Source: Collybia mongolica (Eukaryota; Basidiomycota; Agaricomycetes; Agaricales; Clitocybaceae). From it: a stretch of 64,000 nt of DNA. How positions within the stretch are numbered: the stretch's first letter is position 1; the number at the start of each line of letters is the position of its first letter. Made by a program: the position numbers and the translations under genes. Shown here piece after piece: positions 10,647-21,184 of the stretch. The notes below the pieces were generated by a model that was not told the origin of the DNA, did no database searches, and saw only the letters and a list, made by a program, of their open reading frames with translations. The stretch lies in NCBI GenBank assembly GCA_013420905.1, contig JAAXNY010000008.1, positions 1,798,001 to 1,862,000 on the forward strand, written 5' to 3'.

Positions 10647-12277
10647 TATTGGCGTGAAGGCGCGTTTGCGTTTTGATCAGGGAACTGAACCTTATCTATC
10701 TCCTGCAACGTTGAACTGATTCCACCATAACGGAACCGCATTTACGTCCCTATACGTATACTGTGCTTTGCATAATTGCGTGAAAACAAAAAATTATGTG
10801 CATGAGCTCCGGAACATTCCGTATGACAAGATAGGCCCGCTTAGATCATATTGATAACGGGTGGCGCAACAGATTTCTGTCCTGATAAGATTCGATGGAG
10901 ACCCTGAACGTCCATTAACTGCTAGTCACTCTTGTCACTCATCACTTATTGTCACTCATTTTGAACCCCATAAACAACTCTACTTCATTCTAAAATTTAT
11001 ACTCCTGTAACTGGATCCCCTTTGGTCTGATCAACTGAGTATTCCTTGGATGGTACTTATCCTATTTGACTCTAAATTCTCTCAATAAGTTTTTTTCTAC
11101 AGAAGTTATAGTAAGCCATGTCTACTCAATGTGCCACCCTTTGCTCTCATGCAGCAGCAGTGGTCCCTTCACAGAACCCTGCTCCTGTACAAGGTACACC
11201 CTCTACTAAAACTGTTGGTGCTGACAAATTTGCATTAACAGAATTGACTGAATCCAAGAGCTTGACTCTGGAGACAATGTTGGCCCTAGCAGGGCAAACC
11301 AAGAGTCCTTCTTGAGGACCCAGTGGCACAGCACACCATGGAGGTTTGCCATAAAAAAGAATCATGGGTAAGTTTGCATTCCAGTGAGAGTAGGGATTCC
11401 ACTTCTTCAAAAGAATTTGGAGGGTTCATACAGTATTATAGCCCTATGTCAAACTTTCATCATAATATATTTAATCAACCATCCACATTACATCTGGATG
11501 TTGAGAGCATGGTGAAGTGGGCTGAGATCCCACTTACTGAAAAACAGAAGTCCATCCTCCAAATCCGGGAGGTGCCTACTTCATTGAATTGAACTTTTGG
11601 GCCACCATTTGTCATTAGAGATCCAAAGGCAAAAGTGTTAATAAGACCAGTTGAGGTTCTGTTGATATTGAAGGTGCTGAGATTGATCTTAAAGCCCTGC
11701 AGGATGAATTTGCTAAGTGGAAAGCACTTCTACAATTTAAAAAAGTGGAGAGTGAGAACATTGTCCCACCTCTGCCATTTGCCTGAAGTACACCACATGT
11801 TGTGTGCATTCAGACTGATGTGGAACCTGTCAAGATGACAAGGTCATTGAAACCAAAAAAGGCAGTGACTGTCACAATGAGGCCATCAAGTCAGATTACA
11901 CCTAACAGTTACCTCAGTTGAGCAATTGAACAGGTAGGAGATGATAAAGTTCATCATAATTGTCTGGAACAGGCATTGATTCTGCCCGGACTGGAGGCTA
12001 TAATTCCAACTCCTTGTCTCCACCATCTAGTATCAGTTTATATGATGCCAGACAGAGAAAGCATGGCATTGATCATGAAAATAATACCTATAATGGAATG
12101 TTGTCATTAAAAAGTAAACTGACATTGAAACCAGTCCTGCCCACTGCATATGAAGGCTCCATAGGTCCATGGGCATATCATTGTTTTGTAACAGAGGCAA
12201 CAACCTACATAGAAGATGGTGGTCTTTGTGGTATCCAGATTTTTAAATGGATGTGCACAGATATTCTACATGCAGAA
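10647..12277. repeat. Left edge of transposon island with decayed coding remnants
   Basis: From about 10,900 the base composition becomes AT-rich and CG-poor. Short plus-strand coding-like pieces occur, such as a 65-codon reading frame at 11118-11315 (MSTQCATLCSHAAAVVPSQN...) and, in another frame near 11,670, EGAEIDLKALQDEFAKWKA. They are separated by stops and frameshifts and resemble a decayed gene or retroelement gag, but I recognise no family. The stretch ends where the first solo LTR begins. Confidence 0.4.
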
Positions 12278-12467
12278 TGTCAGCAATGCAACAATAATAG
12301 TTACTGCAGAATGTCAGAGAGTAGAAGGAGAGAGGGAGCACAAGAGATAGAGGGCTGAGAAGACCTGTCTGTATTGCAGAGATAGACAAGATCAAGATGA
12401 CAGAACGAGTAGCTAGAGGTGCAGTACAGTATATATACAACTACCTAAGGGGGACCAGAGTAGAACA

Positions 12468-13328
12468 TGGGTGGAGTGGGCCAACACACTGTGTGGCAGG
12501 TACTTGTTCTTTATTTCTTTTCTTAGGAGAAATAAGTCCATTCCACATTCAGGAAGTTGTAAATGACTAGAAACAATGTAGATGATAGTTTATAGAGGTC
12601 ATGTGACCCTGGGAAAATGTTACCAAGCAAACAAGCAATGCCTGTGCACAAAAACCATCAGAACTTACTTTTCCCAGGATCATGGACACTAAATGAGCAT
12701 TCAGATTGTTGTCATGTATTTGGTATGCTTATGTGATGGAATAGATCATGTGACATATGTCAATATATAGAGAATTCAATCCTCTTTGTATTTCAGGTAA
12801 ATATAGTAATAGTTGTTGATTTTTCCAATGTTTAGGATAATTTCCCACAAGGGTCATGTTTGGTAAGGGTCATTGTTGTTATAAGATGTTTGTTCATCTT
12901 TGGTATAATACACAGACCTTCAAAACTAGCTGAATCTGGACATTTCTAATATTTTGCTCAAAATAGACTGTGGGAAAAATGTGCTCAACAAGGAAATTGT
13001 AGAGCCATGTTTGTACATTCCAAACATATAAAAACAAAGTTAATGGCTTTACTGGTTATGGAGAAAAACACCAAATAAATTTTGAAATGCGACACTGAGA
13101 AATATTAGATATGCATAATTTTGATGGCATCATCAAAAGCATTATGTAAGCATCCCGAAATGCAAATTATGTCACAATACTTTGTATTTGTGGAGAAATG
13201 CTGTACAAAGCCATAAGAGAAGAAAAATCCCATTATGGAAATATTTTCCTGCAGTGTTGAAATATGAATGAATGAATGAATGAATGAATCACCTTTCTGC
13301 CCAAAAACTGGGTTGATAAAGAACTTGT
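12468..13328 (+). mobile_element. Element A, copy 1 (~0.86 kb, AT-rich)
   Basis: It begins TGGGTGGAGTGGGCC and ends GGGTTGATAAAGAACT, and interrupts the solo LTR. A second copy in opposite orientation lies at about 21185-22085. Both carry a (GAAT)n tract near the GGGTTGATAAAG end. No coding sequence, LTR or clear terminal inverted repeat is seen, so the class is open (non-autonomous DNA element or part of a larger element). Confidence 0.6.
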
Positions 13329-13418
13329 AATAAATATGGAAAGAGGTAAACTGTATATAACCAGGGTAATGTACAGCATCAATCAAATGATGAAATGGAA
13401 TGGGAGTGATAGGAGAAT

Positions 13419-14365
13419 CAACGCCTCTTGATCTTTTACCACCACCATCCAACCATGGGAATTTTTTCCTCCTGCACTAGGTCATCCCTAAACTACCTAA
13501 CACCTCATCCCTAATCGACATCGCCTTTCATCAGATCACTCTTTCAGCCTGGGCCACCATCCTTTTATACCATTTCCAAATTTTTAACTTATCAGAGCTG
13601 ATCCTGACTATCTGCAGGGTCATCTCATCTTGCCTGTACTGGGGACTTCACTAATCCGTTCACATCCACCTCATCAACTACCAGGCCACACGAGGACACC
13701 ACAACTCTAGTACTCTGCTTTGCGCAGATCCTTAGGGAGCATCACTGCCAACATTCTTGACGATTTATTCATACTTGCTTAACCACTACACCCAAACACA
13801 AAAGGAGGAAGGGGTCTGGCCCCCGATCAGCTACTGTCCCTGCACAGAGCACACCTCTTGGGGAGAATGCCAGTTTATCAACCAATGGTGGGATTTGGCA
13901 GCCTCAGTTTGAGGGGAGTCATTGCTTTGGGAGAGCAGTGTGGAACAGGGGGGAAAGTAATAGGGGGGATTCAGGAGAGGGGGAGCAGGTTTGAGGTACA
14001 GGTCGTTCATTTAGTTTGGACATTTATCTTTGACACTGGGGGGGGAGTAATGGGTTTCCAGGGTGCCCTGAAAATACCAGGGGGGGAGTGGAACGGGGTA
14101 CCAACGTGAAGGGAGGGGACCATGCCCCGACAAGCGAAGGCAAACCTTTAAGGCATTGGGAGGTTCAGACATGGTACAGTACAATACCGTTGGACTGCAG
14201 GTATCCTCAGTCTAGACCTGTAATATGACCTGGAGAGCAACTTAGTGTACAGCTCCACCCTGATGGCTCATTACAGATTACTTAGTGGTAATAGGTGTTT
14301 ATGCCCGCATGTAGCTGGGTCAAACCCACATGCGCTTAATATTATTATATGACCAAAAAAAAAAA
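13419..14365 (+). mobile_element. 5'-truncated non-LTR retroelement insertion with poly(A) tail
   Basis: This 947 bp segment ends in an A11 tract and is flanked by the same 15 bp on both sides, GAGTGATAGGAGAAT (13404-13418 and 14366-14380). That is the signature of target-primed reverse transcription. Just upstream of the tail is a hairpin (GCATGTAGCTGGGTC...ACCCACATGC). Its 5' part contains a broken coding-like stretch with K/R-rich and glycine-rich residues, possibly the end of a LINE ORF1. It interrupts the solo LTR and so is younger than it. Confidence 0.75.
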
Positions 14366-14749
14366 GAGTGATAGGAGAATTGTAACTACTTGGGATAGAT
14401 GAATTAACAGCCAATCCCACTAGATAAAAGTTAAGATAAGATCAAAAAGATGGAGATAAGATTGAAATGTAATTTTCATGGCATACTGCCACCATTCTTG
14501 GCAGCCTACAACACTGGCCACACCAGCCACTGCCCATTTGATGGTACTCCATGGGTACAGCACAGTGCCCAGCTACCACCACCAACCTTTTGCCATTGCC
14601 AGAGGTGCCCCCCCCACCCCTCTCATAGGACTCTTTGCCCCCACTGTTAAATTAATTTTATATAATATTTGTACTTAGATAAATTATAAATATATTATAT
14701 TATTAACTTTATAACTCACATGAGAGCCCATTCTGCCAGTAGACTGTGT

Positions 14750-15175
14750 TTTATAGTGTCTCTTTAATAGTTCAAGTCCAGTATATATAGTCTAGTCTAT
14801 AGTCTACATACAGTCTAGTAGGCTGTTCCAAAAGTTTACTAAATGGTTTAAGCCTAGTCCATAGTCCATGTATGATCTACAGTATAGACAGTAATATTGT
14901 AGTTTATTAGTAGTCTAGTATACAGTCTAAGAACAAGTCTAAGAACAATTTATAGACTGTCTATAGACTATACAGTATAGACAGTAAATTGGAGTTTATT
15001 AGTAGATTACAATATACAGTCTAAGAGTAGTCTACAAAATTGTCTAGTATAGACAGTAAAATTGTAGTCTATTAGTAGTCTGGTATATAGTCTAAGGCCA
15101 GTCTATAGACTGTCTAGTAAAGTATAGTGGAGTCTAACAGAGTCTAGTAGAGTCTACATATGCTCATAGGAGACT
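14750..15175. repeat. Degenerate tandem repeat of AGTCTA/TAGACT words
   Basis: About three diverged units of 70-90 bp, each containing CAGTATAGACAGTAAA, a GTAGTTTATTAGTAGTCTAG block and AGTCTATAGACTGTCTA palindromic words. The stretch has almost no CG dinucleotides. No gene is present. Confidence 0.6.
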
Positions 15176-15223
15176 GTAAAGTACAGAACTTTTGCAAGTG
15201 TACAGATTCAGAGAGATCTCCTG

Positions 15224-15598
15224 TGTCATAAAAATTACATTTCAATCTTATCTCCATCTTTTTGACCTTATCTTATCTTTTATCTACTAGATTTGGCTGT
15301 TAATTCATCTATACCCAGTAGTTACAATTCTCCCATCACTCCCATTCCATTTCATCATTTGATTGATGCTGTACATTACCCTGGTTATGTACAGTTTACC
15401 TCTTTCCATATTTATTCTACTCTGGTCCCCCTTAGGTAGTTGTATATATACTGCACCTCTAGCTACTTGTTCTGTAGTCTTGATCTTGTCTGTTCTCTGC
15501 AATACAGACAGGTCTTCTCAGCCCTCTATCTCTTGTACTCCCTCTCTCCTTCTACTCTCTGACATTCTGCAGTGACTGTTATTGTTGCATTGCTGACA
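15224..15598 (+). repeat. Solo LTR (family 1), plus orientation
   Basis: A 375 bp copy beginning TGTCATAAAAATT and ending TTGCTGACA, alignable by eye along its whole length with 20259-20638 and with the reverse-oriented split copy at 12278-14483. No matching short target duplication flanks it. No primer-binding site, polypurine tract or coding sequence adjoins it. Confidence 0.7.
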
Positions 15599-16489
15599 AT
15601 TGTGAATCATGACCAGAATAATTATTAAAGTAAACCCCCTACTCTGATACTAAGGTAATGAATGGCCTTGGTTGATAGTCAGGAGAAGTAAAAGACAGTG
15701 CTGCACAGTTAGAAATAACCAATCACACTGCCAAGTGCTGATAAGAGTTTAACCAGAACTCTTTATATTAGCCAAGTAATAAGTAATGATATAAATGGAA
15801 CATATGGTATGTGTGCCAAGTCATAAAAGATGATTCAGTATCTAAAACACAAGCCCTTGGTACACTGGGGGTCTTGTTTCACATAAATCTCTCTTCCTTA
15901 AAATGTTAGTTAATCTTTAGTTTGTACACTATAAATAAACCATAGATTAGTAGTACAAAAGTAAGGAATCTCATCCCCACTTCATGCTACAATAGGATAT
16001 ACAAATTATATTTTGTTGAAATACTATTGTTTATGCAAACTTAAGGATTTGATTACTTCAATTGTCTTGATTGGAATTGTCTCAAAGCACTTGACTAAGA
16101 GATTGCAGAATTGAAGAGTTTAGTTCATTTGGAATCTAGTACTACTTATATTGTCTGTTGGAATTATTAGGCATTTGGCCTTTGGTACACTTGGTACCTC
16201 TGTTTAAAGTCACTTGGTCTTATCAGTCCACTTGGAATTGTTAATAATTGAATGTACACTTGGTACTAAGTCAATTGGATTGAAAGCTATTATAAAAATA
16301 TATCTAAGGTCTAAGCACTTATATTAAGCCTTGTTTGAATTGAACCACTTGTAAAAACCTTGAAAAGTCTTTGTCTAGTACTATTAAAAACTTGATGCTT
16401 TTATGCACTTGAACCCAAACTCAAATCAGGTGATTCCTACTGTTTGTGTGTTGAGTGTTAGATTTGGTGTGTGTGTGTGTGTAAGAGAT
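15599..16489. other. AT-rich transposon-island sequence without recognisable gene
   Basis: AT-rich, nearly CG-free DNA between a solo LTR and the foldback-like arm, with many CTTGGTAC/CACTTGG words and a (GT)n tract near 16,468. No coding sequence seen. Confidence 0.4.
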
Positions 16490-17449
16490 TACATTTCATA
16501 TGTGCTTATAGCCCAGGAGCCCCCTTTCAATGGCACATGTCTGATAGACAGACAGCCAATGGACAGATGGCACACAGCCAATGGACATATAGCCAATGGA
16601 CACACAGCCATATGGCCCACTGGACCTACATATAATTGCTCCCAAATATATACAAATACATGTAGCCAAACCATGTGCCCTATGGTACCATGCATGGCCA
16701 ACAGCCAGGAATGTAGTCCAGCATGGCTACAGGGTTTGGCATAAAGTATCATGGCCAATTTGAGCTGTTGGCCTTGGCATGAATTGAATCTTGCATGTAA
16801 ATATCATTGACACTTCCATTTGAATTGGGCTTGGCACAGCCTGGCCAGCTTTGGATTAAATTTGGCACAATCTAGCCAGCCTTGGATTAAGTGTATTCTT
16901 TAAATCTGTATCCTAGATTGTAAATATGTATAGCCATAGGTTTTGGATATGTATTGGCCTCTACACAGACTTGAGTCAGCATTGGCCAGCCTCAGATTGA
17001 ACTCAGCATGGTCTGGCTAATCTTGGATTAAGTGTATATTTAAATCTGTAATCTGGATTGTATAGAAACATGGCCATAGGTCTTGGAAGCCAGCTTGGCA
17101 CTGTCTGGCCTCAGCAATATATGGCCTTGGCACCTGAAAAATATAGCTACTGGTGGCAATGCTTAGATATAGGGCTGTGTGTGTTCAAAAATCCATCCTG
17201 GATTGTATAGAAATATGGCTACAGGTCTTGAAAGTCAGCTCAGCACTGGCTGACCTTGGCAACGCATGGCCTTGGTACCTCAAAAACATGGCTATTGGCA
17301 CAAATAATTATATACAGAGCTGCATTACATTTAAATCTCCATCCTAAATTGTCATACCAATGGCTGTGTGCTGAGTTCATTCTGTGCCAAGGCCAACACT
17401 AATCTAAATACAATATTTTTTAAAAATGAAGCAGTCATATTTGAACATA
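16490..17449. repeat. Left arm of foldback-like inverted repeat
   Basis: About 0.95 kb whose reverse complement matches the stretch right of the Tc1 copy (19066-20215) imperfectly. The outer part is a minisatellite of ~20 bp units (GCCAATGGACA-type). The inner part consists of ~150-170 bp units containing TTGTATAGAAACATGGCCA and TTGGCACCTGAAAA-like words. Both sub-repeats recur in mirror order in the right arm. Confidence 0.65.
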
Positions 17450-19065
17450 CAGTAGGTCAAAAAACTGTCCCAATGTTTGGTCATTTTATAATGGTTTACT
17501 TAAAACAGAGTACTGGAGATTAATATCATTCTGAGAAATATATATATGATACTACACTATATTAGCTTTGAAATGAGCCCCTACTTTCCTTATTTGAATA
17601 AAAACTCATTTCATAACAAATTGAACAAAATAATTACTCATTGGAACAGTTTTTTGACCTACATCTCCAAAGTCTCTATGTACACAATTAATACTTGGTA
17701 TGACCACCTTTTGCCTTAATAACTGCTTGAACCCTTCTAGGCATGCTTTCTATAAGTGTCTGGCATGTTTCTGGTGGAATTCCATTCCATTCCACTACCA
17801 CCCTATCCCACAACTCATGTACTCCTTTGGGGGCTGTTGGGTATTTCTTAAGTGCCTTCTTCAACACTACCCAGAGATGTTCAATGGGGTTGATGTCAGG
17901 AGATTGTGCTGGCTAGACCATAACATTAATGTTGTTGTCTTCAAACCACTTGGTTGCCTTGTTGGATGCATGTTTGGGGTCATTGTCCTGCTGAAACATC
18001 CTCTCTCCCTCTGGCATCTCCAGCTTTTCAAAGCTTTCCACTACTCCCCCATCCAAAATCTGGCAGTATTGGTCTGCATTCATAATCCCCTGGACCTCTG
18101 TAAGCACTCCTACTCCATTCCACCCCATATGACCCCACACCATAAGATTATTTCCTCTCCATGTTTGACAGTAGGAGTGGTGGTTCTGTTAGAAAGTGGT
18201 TCTCCCTTCTTCTTCCAAGTATAAGTCCTTCCATCTGACCCAATCCTGTTGATTTTGACCTCATCTGACCATAAGATCCTTTTCCAATCCTCCACTGTCC
18301 AGTTTCATGGTATCTTGCCCATTGAAGATGTTGCAATCGATGAGCCTTTTTGAGAAGAGGACGTTTTCTCTTGACAACACTACAAAAGTCATTCTTTTTG
18401 AGTGCATTCCTGACTGTTTGGGGTGTGACAGGGTTGGGAAGAGTTTGGTTGATGAAATGGGTGGCCTCTACAGCATTATCAAGCCTTCCAGTGGTGATTT
18501 GTCGAATAATTGACTGTTTGTCACCAGGAGAGAGCTTAGAAGGACGTCCCCCCCTGTGGTTTTCCTTGTCCATATCCAGTTCCTTCTTGATTCTCCCAAT
18601 GGTAGACTTTCCCAGAGTGGTTTTGGACTGGATCTGATGCAAGGTATAGCCTTTTTGAAGAAGGGAGATCACAGAAAGGCATTGGGTAGAAGATGTAGGT
18701 CTCATGGGATGATGGGGGAAGGAAAGAATGATTGTAATGATGGAAACATGTTGAATTTATATCAACATGGTCACATGACTTTGTTTATTGTTCCCACAAT
18801 ACATCACATGATGTTAAAGCTTGCTGCAACAAAGATCTTGCCAAAATTAAGCATAGGTCAAAAAACTGTCCCAATGAGTAATTATTTTGTTCAATTTGTT
18901 ATGAAATGAGTTTTTATTCAAATAAGGAAAGTAGGGGCTCATTTCAAAGCTAATATAGTGTAGTATCATATATATATTTCTCAGAATGATATTAATCTCC
19001 AGTACTCTGTTATAAGTAAATCATTATAAAATGACCAAACATTGGGACAGTTTTTTGACCTACTG
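17450..19065 (-). mobile_element. Tc1/mariner transposon (defective), 1,616 bp
   Basis: The termini are CAGTAGGTCAAAAAACTG and its reverse complement, flanked by TA on both sides (17448-17449 and 19066-19067), the Tc1/mariner target duplication. The terminal inverted repeats are about 215 bp. Inside lies a broken DD34E transposase on the minus strand. The element sits between the two foldback arms. Confidence 0.9.
17688..18705 (-). pseudogene. Tc1-type transposase, inactivated
   Basis: A cut-and-paste transposase relic. The N-terminal helix-turn-helix part (LQKGYTLHQIQSKTTLGKS) and a GRPSKLS linker are readable from 18705. The catalytic domain shows LWSDEVKINRIGSDG, QQDNDPKHASNKATKWF and SPDINPIEHLWVVLKKA. 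The spacing from the second aspartate to the glutamate is 34 residues (DD34E). It is broken three times: a one-base frame change near 18,298, a second frame change near 18,145 and a TAG in place of the tryptophan before PAQSPDINP (near 17,914). The C-terminus ends KGGHTKY and TAA. Confidence 0.88.
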
Positions 19066-20215
19066 TACATACATAGCTCTGTATCTGGCCAGCTAATACT
19101 AAGCCAAATCCAAGTGGAGGTCAACCATCTTCCAAGGCCCATATCTATATTCTATACAATCTAGGATGCAGATTTAAATCCATGCAACTCTGTTCATGTG
19201 CATTGGCACCAGTAGCTGTATTTTTAGGTGCTGAGGCCAGCCAGTACCAAGCCAATCTGTGCAGGGGCCAATCCTTTTACAAGACTTATGGCTATGTTTC
19301 TATACAATCCAGGGTGGATATTTGAACATATGCAGCTCTATATCTAAGTATTGCCACCTGTAGCTGTGTTTTCAGGTGCCCAGGCTGTTTGTTGCTGAGG
19401 CCAGACAGTGCCAAGCCAGCTTCTAAGACCTATGACCATGTTTCTATACAATCCAGGACACAGATTCAAACCCATGCAGCTCTGCATCTGTGTATTGGCA
19501 CCAGTAGCCATAATTTCTAGGTGCTGAGGCTGTCCAGTGCTGAGGCTGGCCAGTGCTGAGCCAATATGTGCAGAGGCCAATCCTTATCCAAAACATATGG
19601 CCATGTTTCTATACAATTCAGAATACAGATTTAAAAAATACACTTAATCCAAGACTGGCCAGACTGTGCAAGTTCAATCGGAGGCTGGCCAAAATGTGCC
19701 AAGTTTAATCCAAAGCTGGCCAGGCTGTGCCAAGCCCAACTCAAATGGAGGTACCAATGATATTTACATGCAAGATTCAATTCATACCAAGGCCTACAGC
19801 CCAAATCAGCTATAATACTTTATGCCAAATCCTGTAGCCATGCTAGACTACATTCCTGGCTGTTGGTCATACATGGTGCTATAGGGTGCCTTGGTATAAC
19901 TACATGTGTTTGTATATATTTGGGTAGGTCCAGCAGGCCATATGACTGTGTGTGCATTGGGTGTGTGCTGTGGCTGTATGTCCATTGGGTATGTGCTGTC
20001 TGTCTATTGGGCATATACTGTAGCTGTGTGCCATCTGTCCATTGGCCATCTGCTGTATATTTGTCTGTCTGTTGGCCATGTGTGCATTGAGTGTGTACCA
20101 TGGCTGTATGTCTGTTGGCCGTGTGTGCATTGGGCACGTGCTGTATGTTTGTTGGCTATATGTCCAATGGCTGTGTGTCATGCCATAACCCATAGCTGGC
20201 TGCTTGACTCATTTG
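19066..20215. repeat. Right arm of foldback-like inverted repeat
   Basis: Mirror copy of 16490-17449. The Tc1-proximal part has about four diverged ~150-170 bp units (CATGTTTCTATACAATCCAG...AGATTTAAACCCATGCAGCTCTG...TTGGCACCAGTAGC). The distal part is a minisatellite of ATTGGCCATNTG-type units. The arms differ in length because unit numbers differ. Confidence 0.65.
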
Positions 20216-20258
20216 GCTGCACATGGTCTACACATCCAGTGTATTCGCATGGTATAAC

Positions 20259-20638
20259 TGTCATGAAAATTATATTCCTATCTTATCTCCATCTTTTTGA
20301 TCTTATCTCATCTCTTATCTAGTGGGATTGACTGTTAATTCATCTATCCCCAGTAGCTACAATTCTCCCATCATTCCCATCATTCCATTTCATCATTTGA
20401 TTAATGCTGTATACTACCCTGGTTATGTTTGGTTTACCTCTCTCCCTATTTGTTCTACTCTGGTCCCCCTTAGATAGTTGTATATATATACTGCACCTCT
20501 AGCTACTTGTTCTATAGTCTTGATCTCATCTATTCTCTGCAATACAGACAGGTCTTCTCAACTCTCTATCTCTTGTGTTATCTCTACTCTTCTACTCTCT
20601 GACATTCTGCAGTGACTGTTATTATTGCATTGCTGACA
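20259..20638 (+). repeat. Solo LTR (family 1) with 5 bp target duplication
   Basis: A 380 bp LTR from TGTCATGAAAATT to TTGCTGACA, bounded on both sides by ATAAC (20254-20258 and 20639-20643). The perfect duplication around a single LTR marks a solo LTR left by recombination of a full element. Confidence 0.85.
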
Positions 20639-20643
20639 ATAAC

Positions 20644-21184
20644 TACATGTAGTTGTATATATTTGGCAGTGGTTGAAAGAAGGTCTAGTGGACCATATGG
20701 TACACTACACTATATATGCCTGCTGGATTGTATGGTATGCTATATTGTAGCTTACTCATGTCCCTGGCTTGGCTACTAATGGCTGGTCAGGTTCCTTGAT
20801 GACAATCAGGGCACATTCTCTTTTGACATGCTATGTGCCTCCTCTAAGTGCAGCTAGAGGGGGGAGGGGGTACTTGTTACAGTTCTGGGGTCCCACCTAG
20901 TCCAGTCCATGAGGTCATGTAAAGGCTCCTGGTGAGATGATTATACTCATTATCTGGTTCCCATTGTCTCAAGGCAACTAAGTAGGTCTTGCAATGATTA
21001 CCAGCCCAGGTCTCTTCCATCCTTTGTTCCTCTAGGCATGCATTATTGCAATATGTGTGTCTTAACACAAAATTGTAAATTCTGGGCACATCAGCAAACC
21101 CTGATTTTTCTCACAATCAGCCAACAGACCTTGTAGTGCCCATAGTCATCCATAGATTACGAGTTCTTTAGTTTACTAAAGATG
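20644..21184. other. Transposon-island sequence, no clear gene
   Basis: AT-rich sequence that begins with a partial direct repeat of the arm word near 19,900 (ACTACATGT-GTTGTATATATTTGG). A minus-strand open stretch at 20877-21089 (70 codons) reads like protein (CLEEQRMEETWAGNHCKTYL) but has no recognised family and no supporting gene structure. Confidence 0.35.

Larger units (their letters stand above)
12278..14483 (-). repeat. Solo LTR (family 1), split by two later insertions
   Basis: Read on the minus strand, three separated pieces (14483-14366, 13418-13329 and 12467-12278) join into one copy of the ~375 bp LTR present at 15224-15598 and 20259-20638. Its termini are TGCCA/TGTCA and TGACA. 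The first gap is filled by an ~861 bp element, the second by an A-tailed insertion flanked by a 15 bp duplication. No clear target duplication is seen around this LTR itself. Confidence 0.7.

Noticed and set aside
13260..13290. A CRISPR-like or regulatory short repeat (GAAT)n
   Set aside because: It is a simple microsatellite shared by both copies of element A; CRISPR arrays are not expected in a fungal nuclear genome.
15224..20638. A complete LTR retrotransposon between the two same-oriented LTRs 5 kb apart
   Set aside because: The right LTR has its own perfect ATAAC duplication, no primer-binding site or polypurine tract adjoins them, and the interior holds foldback arms and a Tc1 element rather than gag/pol.
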